Part shown: positions 1 to 6,209 of the stretch, in pieces
Position numbering within the stretch: the stretch's first letter is position 1
Layout of the letters: the number at the start of each line of letters is the position of its first letter
Source of the DNA: CAJQQY01 sp964352225
Lineage (GTDB): Bacteria; Bacteroidota; Bacteroidia; Chitinophagales; Saprospiraceae
DNA length: 6,209 bases
Reading direction: 5' to 3'
Assembly: GCA_964352225.1 (NCBI GenBank)
Contig: CAYGRM010000396.1
Location: 1 to 6,209, forward strand
The notes under the pieces: model-generated
Seen by the model: only the letters and a program-made list of their open reading frames with translations
What the model was told of the DNA's origin: nothing
Databases searched by the model: none
Program-made: the position numbers and the translations under genes

Positions 1-42
1 CGTTTGTAACAATACAGTTACAAACGCTTTTATTCTTTTTTT
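1..42. terminator. Probable bidirectional intrinsic terminator
   Basis: Positions 1-10 (CGTTTGTAAC) and 17-26 (GTTACAAACG) are perfect reverse complements around a 6-nt loop (AATACA). A T-rich tract follows at 27-42 on the plus strand. Read rightward this is a classic hairpin plus U-tract, so it would terminate a plus-strand gene lying left of the window. Read leftward it follows the stop of the T9SS gene at 56 by 29 nt, with the A-rich side first, as in a bidirectional terminator. Its leftward U-tract, if any, would be beyond position 1 and cannot be seen. The stem is certain; use in both directions is inference. Confidence 0.72.
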
Positions 43-55
43 GAAGAAGGAAAAT

Positions 56-1834
56 CTATTTCATTAATACAACCTTTTTAGTAAGTTGTTGCTCCCCTAT
101 TTGCATTTTTGCAAAATAAATTCCGTTTGGATAACCATCTAAATTAATTTGATACTGATCTCCAATCGTATTTTTATCAACTAACGTTTTAATCACTTGA
201 CCACTTCCATTAAAAAGTTGAAGCGTCAAATCATGTGTTTCCAAAAGTTGTAAATCTATTGTTATAATATCTTGAGTTGGATTAGGAGAAATGGATAATT
301 GATCCACATAATTGGCAGCGGATTCATCAGTATCAACTCCGACCATACTTAAAAATGGACGGATCGCCATCGGAAATGGCAAATTAAAATCCTCTAAATT
401 ATTCCAAGTCACCTCATCATTACTCGCCCAGGTAGTTCCAGGCGTATGTATAGTTTGAGAAGTTGAAACCGATAAATTAGTATTTCCGGTTTGCTCAACC
501 ATGAAAATAAAATCACCCGCTGGAAGTTCCACCATATCTGTAAAGTCTAAAGTTGCAAAAATAGGGGTAACAATTGCTCCTATTTCAGTAATCTCGAAGG
601 ATTCTGTTGTAGCTACAATTGTGTCAGGAGATCCATTTACATCTACAGAATATATAAACCCATTTATGTTATCTCCAATCGCTCCACCTGAAAAAGCAAC
701 AATAATACTTTGTACAGTTGCGGCATCAATAAATTCATAGGTAACGCCAAGTTTTCCTGTGCCTCCATTATATCCTACTCCGTTATCAAAGCTGCCATTG
801 TCCCGAGCATAAATAGCTGGATCTAACGAAAATGGAGAGCCTAGAGTTTGAGTATCATCTGCTGGCACCTCATCCGTCTCAGCAATATTCGCAATATATT
901 CTACCGAGTAATTATCAGTTCCAGAAAAAGTAAATGTTCCTGTTCCAACGAAAGTAGCTTGTTCACCAGAAGCAATTGATCCCATCGGAGCAGAATCTTC
1001 TGTATAAATAATGCCACCTCCTCCATCACGTACATTAAAAGTAACAAAGACATCAGTAATATCTTGCGCACCTAAATTCAGCACATCTGCGGCAAGTGTC
1101 AAAGGCTGCTCCAAGCCAGAAGGAACCGTAAAATATTCTGAAGGAGTAACTGGATTTACCAATCTTGCATTAAAGTCTGGAATGGCAATTTCAACAACTT
1201 CAACATCATCATAATAAGCTAATGAAGTACAGTTTCCTAGAGGTAAGCAACCACCATAAAAATTAATAGCATTCACTTGATTCAATCCAGGATTCGTATC
1301 TCCTGCATTGGTATTAATGAAAAAATCAATGATCGGCGTACCATTATAAGAAAACGTTGCTTCTGAGGTGATGAAATTTAAGTTGAACTTATACTCTACC
1401 CATTGGTCTTGAATTGGAGTAAATAAATATCCAAGTCCTCCTGTATTTAATTGTCCTGTCCCATCTTGATTAACATACACTTCAAACATCCAGTCTCCTG
1501 CAGTAGAAGTGTAATTGTGTTGGATATTCGTGTATGCTCCAGAACCTGATGGTACATATTGCCAATAGGAGATTTCATAACTTCCTGTATTAAGTGTCCC
1601 AAGTAAAGCTACGAGGTCATCATCTTGTTCAATTTTAACAGAGTTAACACCACTATTCATTTGTTCATCACTAATCGTTGCATTAGACGGATTGTTAAAC
1701 CAACCTACCCATTCTGATGCATCCCATTGGGCATCAAATGAACCGAGTGTGTATGAATCAAAATCATCGGATGTCAACTGAGCAGATAAGATGATTGGAA
1801 AACAAAGAGTAAAAAGAAGTATAATTTTTTTCAT
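56..1834 (-). CDS. Secreted protein with T9SS type A C-terminal sorting domain
   Basis: The 592-residue protein is predicted to be exported by Sec and then moved across the outer membrane by the type IX secretion system. Residues 1-19 form a signal peptide (MKK, hydrophobic core, cleavage near SAQ). Residues about 20-215 are rich in aromatic and beta-forming residues and look like a LamG/concanavalin-type jelly roll (DDFDSYTLG near the start, YYDDVEVVE near 207-215); C196 and C202 could pair. Residues about 220-330 resemble a CARDB-like Ig fold (LTLAADVLNLGAQDITDVFV). Residues about 340-498 are a further beta-rich region I do not recognise. Residues about 513-592 are the sorting domain: SISPNPTQD, then FNGSGQVIKTL, then YPNGIYFAKM and a terminal KKVVLMK. 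No catalytic motif is visible, so adhesion, glycan binding or a surface structural role is likelier than an enzyme, but this is inference. The ATG at 1834 fits directly before the signal peptide. A terminator upstream separates it from the receptor operon. Confidence 0.93.
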   Translation of the reverse strand: MKKIILLFTLCFPIILSAQLTSDDFDSYTLGSFDAQWDASEWVGWFNNPSNATISDEQMNSGVNSVKIEQDDDLVALLGTLNTGSYEISYWQYVPSGSGAYTNIQHNYTSTAGDWMFEVYVNQDGTGQLNTGGLGYLFTPIQDQWVEYKFNLNFITSEATFSYNGTPIIDFFINTNAGDTNPGLNQVNAINFYGGCLPLGNCTSLAYYDDVEVVEIAIPDFNARLVNPVTPSEYFTVPSGLEQPLTLAADVLNLGAQDITDVFVTFNVRDGGGGIIYTEDSAPMGSIASGEQATFVGTGTFTFSGTDNYSVEYIANIAETDEVPADDTQTLGSPFSLDPAIYARDNGSFDNGVGYNGGTGKLGVTYEFIDAATVQSIIVAFSGGAIGDNINGFIYSVDVNGSPDTIVATTESFEITEIGAIVTPIFATLDFTDMVELPAGDFIFMVEQTGNTNLSVSTSQTIHTPGTTWASNDEVTWNNLEDFNLPFPMAIRPFLSMVGVDTDESAANYVDQLSISPNPTQDIITIDLQLLETHDLTLQLFNGSGQVIKTLVDKNTIGDQYQINLDGYPNGIYFAKMQIGEQQLTKKVVLMK

Positions 1835-1872
1835 AAAACTTTGAAATTTTGGTTAATAATATTTGGAAGATA

Positions 1873-1880
1873 CAAAGTTC
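1873..1880 (-). promoter_or_regulatory. Weak candidate -7 element for the T9SS gene
   Basis: On the minus strand this reads GAACTTTG, matching the Bacteroidota -7 consensus TAnnTTTG except at the first base. It sits about 39 nt upstream of the ATG at 1834 and downstream of the terminator that ends the preceding operon, where a promoter is needed. No convincing TTG was found at the -33 position, so this is only a candidate. Confidence 0.22.
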
Positions 1881-1931
1881 TGTGAAATTGCCATGATGAT
1901 TCACTAAGGAAGTTTGAATATTAACCTTTCC

Positions 1932-1967
1932 AAAAAAAAATGCCTTGCGATTTTTCACAAGGCATTT
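1932..1967 (-). terminator. Intrinsic terminator of the receptor/DUF4249 operon
   Basis: Positions 1938-1947 (AAATGCCTTG) and 1958-1967 (CAAGGCATTT) are a perfect 10-bp inverted repeat. On the minus strand the stem extends by a U-G wobble and a further G-C pair, giving 12 pairs closed by a 6-nt A-rich loop. It runs into nine consecutive Ts (minus strand of 1932-1940). On the plus strand the same extension would be an A-C mismatch. Together with the T-run this favours minus-strand use. It lies 25 nt beyond the stop of the DUF4249 gene and about 100 nt before the T9SS start, so it marks the end of the two-gene operon. Confidence 0.88.
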
Positions 1968-1991
1968 CCATTTTCTCTGATTTAAATTAGA

Positions 1992-2921
1992 TCATTCTAT
2001 TTTTCGTTCCGCAGAACTTACTTTTGAAACACAGAAAAAACCAACGGGGACTTCTTTAGCATCTTCATTTTCCGAAAAAATATTTGATGGAACATTATTA
2101 ATAGGGGTAGCAAATAATCCATTATCCCCCTGAGTCATTTGCTCCCTTGCTTGGATTAGATGAATGAATGCTTCTTGTGTCAAGGAATGAATCTCTACTC
2201 GAATACTATCGCCTATCGCATATGGTGGAACGTCAAAATCATCAATTGCGTCATCACCAGAATCCGCCACCCTATTTATTCCAAATCGAATAGGTGAAAT
2301 AAATAAGATCCCATCTGAATTTGAGCCAGGGCCAAAAGCGCCATCATAAGCTAAATTCATTTCTTGCGCCTTATTTAAGAAAACTCCATTTTTATAAGTT
2401 TTGATCCAGTAAACATCTCCTTCTCCTACTGCATCCTTAGCATAAATTTGGGCATAGATTCCATCTGGCTGCCCAACTTGATCTTCCCTAAATTCATAGC
2501 CAATAGAATCAATTGGAATAGTTCGATTAGCTTTCGAAAGGGAAACATATTGATCACCATCTAAATCAATTAATAACCCATAATCTTTTCCTTCAGTCAC
2601 TAATCTTTCATCAGGAGAGGAAGGGGTCCATACATAATCCCCATCATTATCTTCATCTTCAAAAATATAAATCTGATTAATCGTACTATCTGAAACATTA
2701 ATGTCTGCAACAGTTATAGTGGCACCCGTCACTTCTGGAGTGAAGGAATTATCTAGGTAACCAATAGTTCTTCGTAGTTTAATTACTTGCGGTCCAGGTT
2801 GATCATTCAGCCAAGCATCGACAACAAGTTGAGGCTCATTTTGCTCTAGTTCAAGGTCGATGATATCTTCACAAGAAGTTAGTAAGAGTATTGTTATAAG
2901 AAATAAGAAATATTTTTTCAT
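1992..2921 (-). CDS. DUF4249-family outer-membrane lipoprotein
   Basis: The 309-residue protein begins with a lipoprotein signal peptide: MKKYFLFLITILLL, then the lipobox L14-T15-S16-C17, with C17 the predicted lipidated residue. Acidic residues follow directly (E18, D19, D22), compatible with Bacteroidota lipoprotein surface export. The body fits DUF4249: an early beta-rich region (LVVDAWLNDQPGPQVIKLRRT, about 32-52), an acidic insert EDEDNDGDY (88-96), IDSIGYEF (137-144), and the C-terminal block GLFATPINNVPSNI (268-281) then GFFCVSKVSS (294-303). Length is normal for the family. No DUF4249 protein I know of has a defined biochemical activity. Genes of this family are commonly found just after a TonB-dependent receptor, as here with a 45-nt gap, which suggests a SusD-like role as surface partner in uptake. 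The start at 2921 puts the signal peptide at the N-terminus, with an A/T-rich leader and no Shine-Dalgarno sequence. The family call rests on remembered pattern and context, not a profile search. Confidence 0.87.
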   Translation of the reverse strand: MKKYFLFLITILLLTSCEDIIDLELEQNEPQLVVDAWLNDQPGPQVIKLRRTIGYLDNSFTPEVTGATITVADINVSDSTINQIYIFEDEDNDGDYVWTPSSPDERLVTEGKDYGLLIDLDGDQYVSLSKANRTIPIDSIGYEFREDQVGQPDGIYAQIYAKDAVGEGDVYWIKTYKNGVFLNKAQEMNLAYDGAFGPGSNSDGILFISPIRFGINRVADSGDDAIDDFDVPPYAIGDSIRVEIHSLTQEAFIHLIQAREQMTQGDNGLFATPINNVPSNIFSENEDAKEVPVGFFCVSKVSSAERKIE

Positions 2922-2966
2922 GATAATTATATTTTGACAATGAATTAAATCATTGATCTATTTTTA

Positions 2967-5357
2967 TTAAAAATTAAAATTATAGGCAACCGATGGAATG
3001 ATACTTCCAATCACCGAAAACCGAATAGCATTCGTTTCTCGAGGTTCTCCTTCTGGAGTTCGGATTCGATTTTCTGCAAAATTGATAGAAAATGGATTTC
3101 GTTTGTTGTACACATTATATATCGAGAATACCCATTCCCCACTCCATTTCTTTCCAGGTTTATCTTTCCCAGCAAGGGTTGCCGAAACATCTAATCTATG
3201 ATAAACTGGAATTCGAGCATTATTTCTTCGTCCTGTGGTATGTGGATAAACATAGCCATTTTGTTCGTATCGACCTGTTGCAAATGTACCAGGTGTTCCA
3301 GAATTCAAAACGAAATTAGCCGAAAGTGACCATCTTTTTGTCAAGTCATAAAAAGCAGTCGTACTAAAACTATGCGTTTGATCGAATCGAGACGGATACC
3401 AATCTCCCAAGTTAATCCCATCAGATTGTAATTCTGTTCGACCTAAAGTATAACTCGTCCATCCTGTAAATCGTCCTTTCTTTTTTTCAATTTGTAACTC
3501 CAAACCATAAGCACGCCCCTTTGCTTGAATTACATCTCCCTCAAAATATTCATTCAATAAAAGATCAGCCCCATCAACATATTCAAGCAAATCTTTGTAG
3601 GTTTTATAATATCCTTCCATGGAAGTTACCCAAGTATTATCGTTGAAATTTTTAAAAAATCCCAAAGCCACTTGGTTCGCCATTTGTGGTTTGATATTGT
3701 TGGTACTCGGTGTCCAAATATCAACTGGAGTTGCTGCAGTTGTATTAGAAACCAAATGAATGTATTGTGCCGTTCGATTATAACTTGCTTTTAATGAGGA
3801 AGTTCTATTGACTTGATATTTAATAGAAAAACGAGGTTCAAAGCTATTATACGTTTGAATACTTTCTCCTGAATTGAACGTCTGAGTTTGATCTAAAATA
3901 GGTTCTCGTCTATCACCAGGAGTTTCCGCTTCGGCAAATTCAAATGATTTCCCTTTGCCCATATAATTAAAATGAGACCAACGTATACCATATTGCAAAG
4001 AAATATCACTATTAATTTTCTGTTCATTTTCGATAAAAATTCCTGACTCTAAGGCATATTTTTTTGGTAAAGAAAAATCAACTAAATCTCCTTCATTTAA
4101 GGAAAACGCATTCGCAGGTTGGAATTCATAAAATATGGTTTGCCCTCCAAAAGTGATTAAATTGTTGGGATTTAAGAAATAAGAAAAATCTGCTTTGGCG
4201 CTATAATTTTTAATTTTTGCACTCCAATCAAAAGTATTATCAGAGTCTAAACCAAAATCAATTTCGTAATCATAGTTACTATAATAAGCAGTAAAATTAG
4301 AAAACAATCTCTCGCTAAATAAATGATTCCATCGCAAGGTTGCCGTTTGGTTTCCCCAATTAAATCCTGCTGCATTTCCAAAACCAAAATTATCTCGTCC
4401 TAAATATCCAGAAAGATAGAGTCGATTTTTATCATTGATTTTATAATTAGTTTTTAACGTCAAATCATAAAAATTCAATTCTGTATCTCCGCCCACTTGC
4501 TCTTCGATAATTGGTCTTGCCAAAATATCAATATAAGATCGGCGACCTGCAACGATAAAAGATGCCTTATCTTTTTTGATGGGCCCTTCCACAGAAAGTC
4601 GACTAAATATCAACCCAACACCTCCTGATACTTCATATTTTTTCATGTTCCCTTCCTTCATTCTCACATCCAAAATCGAAGACAATCGTCCACCGTATCG
4701 AGCAGGAATTCCACCTTTATATAATTTCACATCCTTTACCGCATCAGGATTAAACACAGAAAAGAATCCAAACAAATGCGAAGAATTATAAACTGGCGCT
4801 TCATCTAACAAGATCAAATTTTGATCAATACTTCCACCTCGCACATTGAACCCAGTTGCTCCTTCTCCAACGGTCGAGACACCTGGCAATAATTGAATAC
4901 TCCGAATCACATCGACCTCTCCGAGCAACGCTGGCATTTTTTCAATAGTAGCAATGCTTACTTTATTGACACTCATTTCGGTATTAGTGACGTTTCGATC
5001 CTCCGCTTCGGAAGTCACGACGACTTCTACCAATTGCTCCGGATTCTCCCCCATTTCGATATCGAGTTTGGTACTTTCTTTTAGATTTATTTTTTTGGTT
5101 TGTGAATCAAAACCGAGATAAGAAAATTCGATCTCATAACTTGATGGAGGAAGTGAAAGGGAATAAAATCCATATTCATTAGTGGTAGTTCCAGTTTCAA
5201 GCCCAAGGACATAAACCGACGCGCCAATCAAAGTTTCGCCACTTGAAGCTTCTTTGATATAGCCGCTAAGGGTGACTTTTTCAGTTTTCTGTGCTACGGA
5301 AAAATTCGATAAAAAGAGTAATACTAGTATTCCAAGCACTTGTGATTTGAATTGCAT
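2967..5357 (-). CDS. TonB-dependent receptor with carboxypeptidase-regulatory-like domain
   Basis: This is an outer-membrane active transporter that depends on TonB-ExbBD. The ATG at 5357 gives 796 residues. The open frame reaches a TTG at 5405, but that would add 16 residues in front of a good signal peptide (residues 1-23, cleavage around SVA-Q), so it is rejected. Residues about 27-103 are a carboxypeptidase-regulatory-like beta sandwich (LSGYIKEASSGETLIGASVYV, TTTNEYGFYSLSLPPSSY). VEVVVTSE at about 110-117 is a TonB-box-like segment. The plug follows to about 240, with ATGFNVRGGSIDQNLILLDE and PVYNSSHLFGFFSVFNPD, then LYKGGIPARYGGRLSSILDV. The rest is the beta-barrel, including YNVYNKRNPFSINF near 747-760 and ending in the aromatic motif AYNFNF with a terminal Phe, as expected for Bam-assembled barrels. 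It is first in the operon, with a DUF4249 lipoprotein 45 nt downstream. At about 800 residues it is shorter than typical SusC proteins, which usually exceed 1000. The substrate is unknown. Confidence 0.94.
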   Translation of the reverse strand: MQFKSQVLGILVLLFLSNFSVAQKTEKVTLSGYIKEASSGETLIGASVYVLGLETGTTTNEYGFYSLSLPPSSYEIEFSYLGFDSQTKKINLKESTKLDIEMGENPEQLVEVVVTSEAEDRNVTNTEMSVNKVSIATIEKMPALLGEVDVIRSIQLLPGVSTVGEGATGFNVRGGSIDQNLILLDEAPVYNSSHLFGFFSVFNPDAVKDVKLYKGGIPARYGGRLSSILDVRMKEGNMKKYEVSGGVGLIFSRLSVEGPIKKDKASFIVAGRRSYIDILARPIIEEQVGGDTELNFYDLTLKTNYKINDKNRLYLSGYLGRDNFGFGNAAGFNWGNQTATLRWNHLFSERLFSNFTAYYSNYDYEIDFGLDSDNTFDWSAKIKNYSAKADFSYFLNPNNLITFGGQTIFYEFQPANAFSLNEGDLVDFSLPKKYALESGIFIENEQKINSDISLQYGIRWSHFNYMGKGKSFEFAEAETPGDRREPILDQTQTFNSGESIQTYNSFEPRFSIKYQVNRTSSLKASYNRTAQYIHLVSNTTAATPVDIWTPSTNNIKPQMANQVALGFFKNFNDNTWVTSMEGYYKTYKDLLEYVDGADLLLNEYFEGDVIQAKGRAYGLELQIEKKKGRFTGWTSYTLGRTELQSDGINLGDWYPSRFDQTHSFSTTAFYDLTKRWSLSANFVLNSGTPGTFATGRYEQNGYVYPHTTGRRNNARIPVYHRLDVSATLAGKDKPGKKWSGEWVFSIYNVYNKRNPFSINFAENRIRTPEGEPRETNAIRFSVIGSIIPSVAYNFNF

Positions 5358-5414
5358 TAAAGTTTTTTTTAGAAAAAAGGTTTGTGTAATAATTTTCAAA
5401 AACAATATTTTAGG

Positions 5415-5454
5415 CTATTTGTTGGGATAAAAGTCTATTTGATTTGGGATAAAA
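5415..5454. repeat. Tandem imperfect direct repeat, two copies of about 20 bp
   Basis: Copy 1 at 5415-5432 is CTATTTG followed by TTGGGATAAAA. Copy 2 at 5435-5454 is CTATTTG, two extra bases (AT), then TTGGGATAAAA. The copies start exactly 20 bp apart, about two helical turns. They lie 58-97 nt upstream of the receptor ATG at 5357 and just downstream of the predicted promoter, so they would fall in the transcribed leader. The repeat is seen directly; a regulatory role is inference. Confidence 0.7.
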
Positions 5455-5477
5455 TTTGGTTCCTTTACACTAGACGG

Positions 5478-5485
5478 CAAATGTA
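5478..5485 (-). promoter_or_regulatory. Probable -7 promoter element for the receptor operon
   Basis: On the minus strand this reads TACATTTG, an exact match to the Bacteroidota -7 consensus TAnnTTTG recognised by the primary sigma factor. Transcription would start near 5472, giving a leader of about 115 nt before the ATG at 5357. No good TTG was seen at the -33 position. Instead an interrupted palindrome, CCCT-A-AGGG (5494-5502), lies 9 bp upstream of the element, where an activator or repressor might bind. The match is seen; function is inferred. Confidence 0.5.
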
Positions 5486-5625
5486 GGAATTGCCCCTAAG
5501 GGTTGTGATAAAGGTTAGACGAATGGAGGGGGAAATTCTATGAAAGGATTGAATTATTGGATTGGTGAAATTAACAATTATTTTTCTTAAAAGTACCCCT
5601 ATCAATATATAGTGAAATTTTAAAA

Positions 5626-5657
5626 TTGACAATATCATCTACTTTAAAATAACTTTC
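5626..5657 (+). promoter_or_regulatory. Candidate promoter for the LRR gene
   Basis: TTG at 5626-5628 and TAACTTTC at 5650-5657 resemble the Bacteroidota -33 TTG and -7 TAnnTTTG elements, the second with one mismatch. The 21-nt spacer is within the usual range. Transcription would start around 5663, giving a leader of roughly 80 nt before the ATG at 5742. In such AT-rich sequence matches of this quality can arise by chance. A second near-match without a -33 element is TAGATTTT at 5697-5704. Confidence 0.33.
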
Positions 5658-5741
5658 ATAATTCCTTTTTCAGATAGAAAACATAATTCCCTATATTAGA
5701 TTTTCATAAAATAAATAGTCACACTAAAAAGAAGAATACCA

Positions 5742-6209
5742 ATGTCAGAGCTTGCTTTACAATTAATCGAAAAAGAGATCAAAGAACGGACTGGGAGATT
5801 GGATTTAGGTAGGTGTGGATTAAAGGAATTACCGGAAGAATTGTTTGAATTATCCTGGTTAGAAGAATTAAAAATAGGAGGTCGTTTTTATGACGCCTTA
5901 AATCTAAGATGGGTAAAATCAAAAAATAATAGTGGTGACAATAATATAATTGGAATAGAACAACAACTTGGACAGTTATTTAAACTAAGAAACCTTAAAA
6001 TTCTTGTTCTAGGAAAACTTGGAATTAAAAATCTAAATTTTTTAAACAAATGTGAGTTTATTACTCATCTATATTTAAGCGAAAACAATATATCTGACAT
6101 AAGCATTTTGGAAAATCTAACCAATCTAAACACCCTTGTTCTTAGATCAAATTCAGTACATAATATTACTCCAATTAGATTTCTTTCAAAATTAGAATCT
6201 CTTGTACTC
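5742..6209 (+). CDS. Leucine-rich-repeat protein, N-terminal part (runs off the window)
   Basis: An open frame of 156 codons runs from the ATG at 5742 to the last base with no stop, so the 3' end is missing. The start is well defined: an in-frame TAA lies at 5712 with no start codon between, and the leader is A-rich (AAAAAGAAGAATACCA). There is no signal peptide or membrane segment, so the product is probably cytoplasmic. Residues 1-18 (MSELALQLIEKEIKERTG) form a helical cap. Residues 19-43 are an LRR of the bacterial LP type (RLDLGRCGLKELPEELFEL). Residues about 44-75 are a non-repeat insertion (GGRFYDALNLRW, KSKNNSGDNN). From about 76 the LRRs resume and shift to the SDS22-like 22-residue type (LYLSENNISDISILENLTNL, then LVLRSNSVHNITPIRFLSKL). 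This cap, LP repeat, insertion and SDS22-like order resembles a paralogous LRR family I recall from Saprospiraceae-type genomes, some of which continue into Roc-COR GTPase domains. The effector part is not visible here, so function is open. Confidence 0.9.
   Translation, partial: MSELALQLIEKEIKERTGRLDLGRCGLKELPEELFELSWLEELKIGGRFYDALNLRWVKSKNNSGDNNIIGIEQQLGQLFKLRNLKILVLGKLGIKNLNFLNKCEFITHLYLSENNISDISILENLTNLNTLVLRSNSVHNITPIRFLSKLESLVL

Larger units (their letters stand above)
5358..5741. other. Divergent intergenic region, 384 bp
   Basis: This gap separates the minus-strand receptor operon from the plus-strand LRR gene. It holds a consensus-type -7 promoter element for the receptor, a tandem direct repeat in the presumed receptor leader, and a weaker plus-strand promoter candidate. 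No tRNA, riboswitch fold or long inverted repeat was recognised by eye. The stretch 5560-5741 is very AT-rich, apart from the listed promoter candidate. Confidence 0.8.

Noticed and set aside
1764..1958. Minus-strand 64-codon frame overlapping the T9SS gene start
   Set aside because: It overlaps the signal-peptide region of the real gene in another frame, spans the operon terminator, and its translation resembles no protein.
1992..2921. SusD identity for the lipoprotein
   Set aside because: At 309 residues it is much shorter than SusD (about 500), is beta-rich rather than TPR-helical, and its C-terminal GLFATP and GFF motifs fit DUF4249.
2998..3319. Plus-strand open frames opposite the receptor barrel
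   Set aside because: They are antisense to well-supported coding sequence, overlap each other, and have no recognisable domain or leader; similar antisense frames at 501-740, 1011-1214, 4576-4791 and 4893-5084 were dismissed for the same reason.
5358..5405. Upstream TTG start at 5405 adding 16 residues to the receptor
   Set aside because: The extension is Lys- and Phe-rich and precedes a clean signal peptide beginning at the ATG at 5357; a TTG start there would displace the signal peptide from the N-terminus.
1..6209. CRISPR array, insertion sequence, tRNA or rRNA
   Set aside because: No regularly spaced repeats, transposase-like frame, terminal inverted repeats with target duplications, or tRNA/rRNA sequence were recognised on either strand by eye.

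Overview
The window looks like AT-rich chromosomal DNA from a member of the Bacteroidota, most like Saprospiraceae or a related marine lineage. Four things point there. One gene encodes a protein with a signal peptide and a type A Por/type IX secretion (T9SS) C-terminal sorting domain. Another pair encodes a TonB-dependent receptor with an N-terminal carboxypeptidase-regulatory-like domain, followed by a DUF4249-type lipoprotein. Start codons are preceded by A-rich leaders rather than Shine-Dalgarno sequences. A TAnnTTTG-type -7 promoter element lies upstream of the receptor gene. The species placement is inference; the phylum is well supported.

Layout. Positions 1-42 hold a perfect 10-bp hairpin flanked by a T-rich tract, probably a shared terminator between the minus-strand T9SS gene and whatever lies to the left. 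Positions 56-1834 (minus) encode a 592-residue secreted T9SS cargo protein with no recognisable catalytic domain. A strong terminator at 1932-1967 separates it from a two-gene minus-strand operon: a TonB-dependent outer-membrane receptor (start at 5357, stop at 2967), then a DUF4249 lipoprotein (2921-1992) after a 45-nt gap. Positions 5358-5741 are a divergent intergenic region. It carries the likely receptor promoter, a 20-bp-period tandem direct repeat in the presumed leader, and a weaker promoter candidate facing right. From 5742 to the window end, the plus strand holds the first 156 codons of a leucine-rich-repeat (LRR) protein that runs off the edge.

How the genes may work together. The receptor and lipoprotein form a transport pair of the general SusC/SusD kind, but with DUF4249 in place of SusD: the lipoprotein would sit on the cell surface and the receptor would import a substrate using TonB energy. 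The substrate cannot be read from sequence. The T9SS protein is in its own transcription unit, so a functional link is possible but unproven. The divergent LRR gene is unrelated by function. Its N-terminus resembles LRR proteins that in Bacteroidota often continue into Roc-COR GTPase or other signalling modules, but the part that would decide this is outside the window. No CRISPR array, tRNA, rRNA or insertion sequence was seen. Most of the window is ordinary Bacteroidota gene content; the truncated LRR gene is the most likely place for something unusual.
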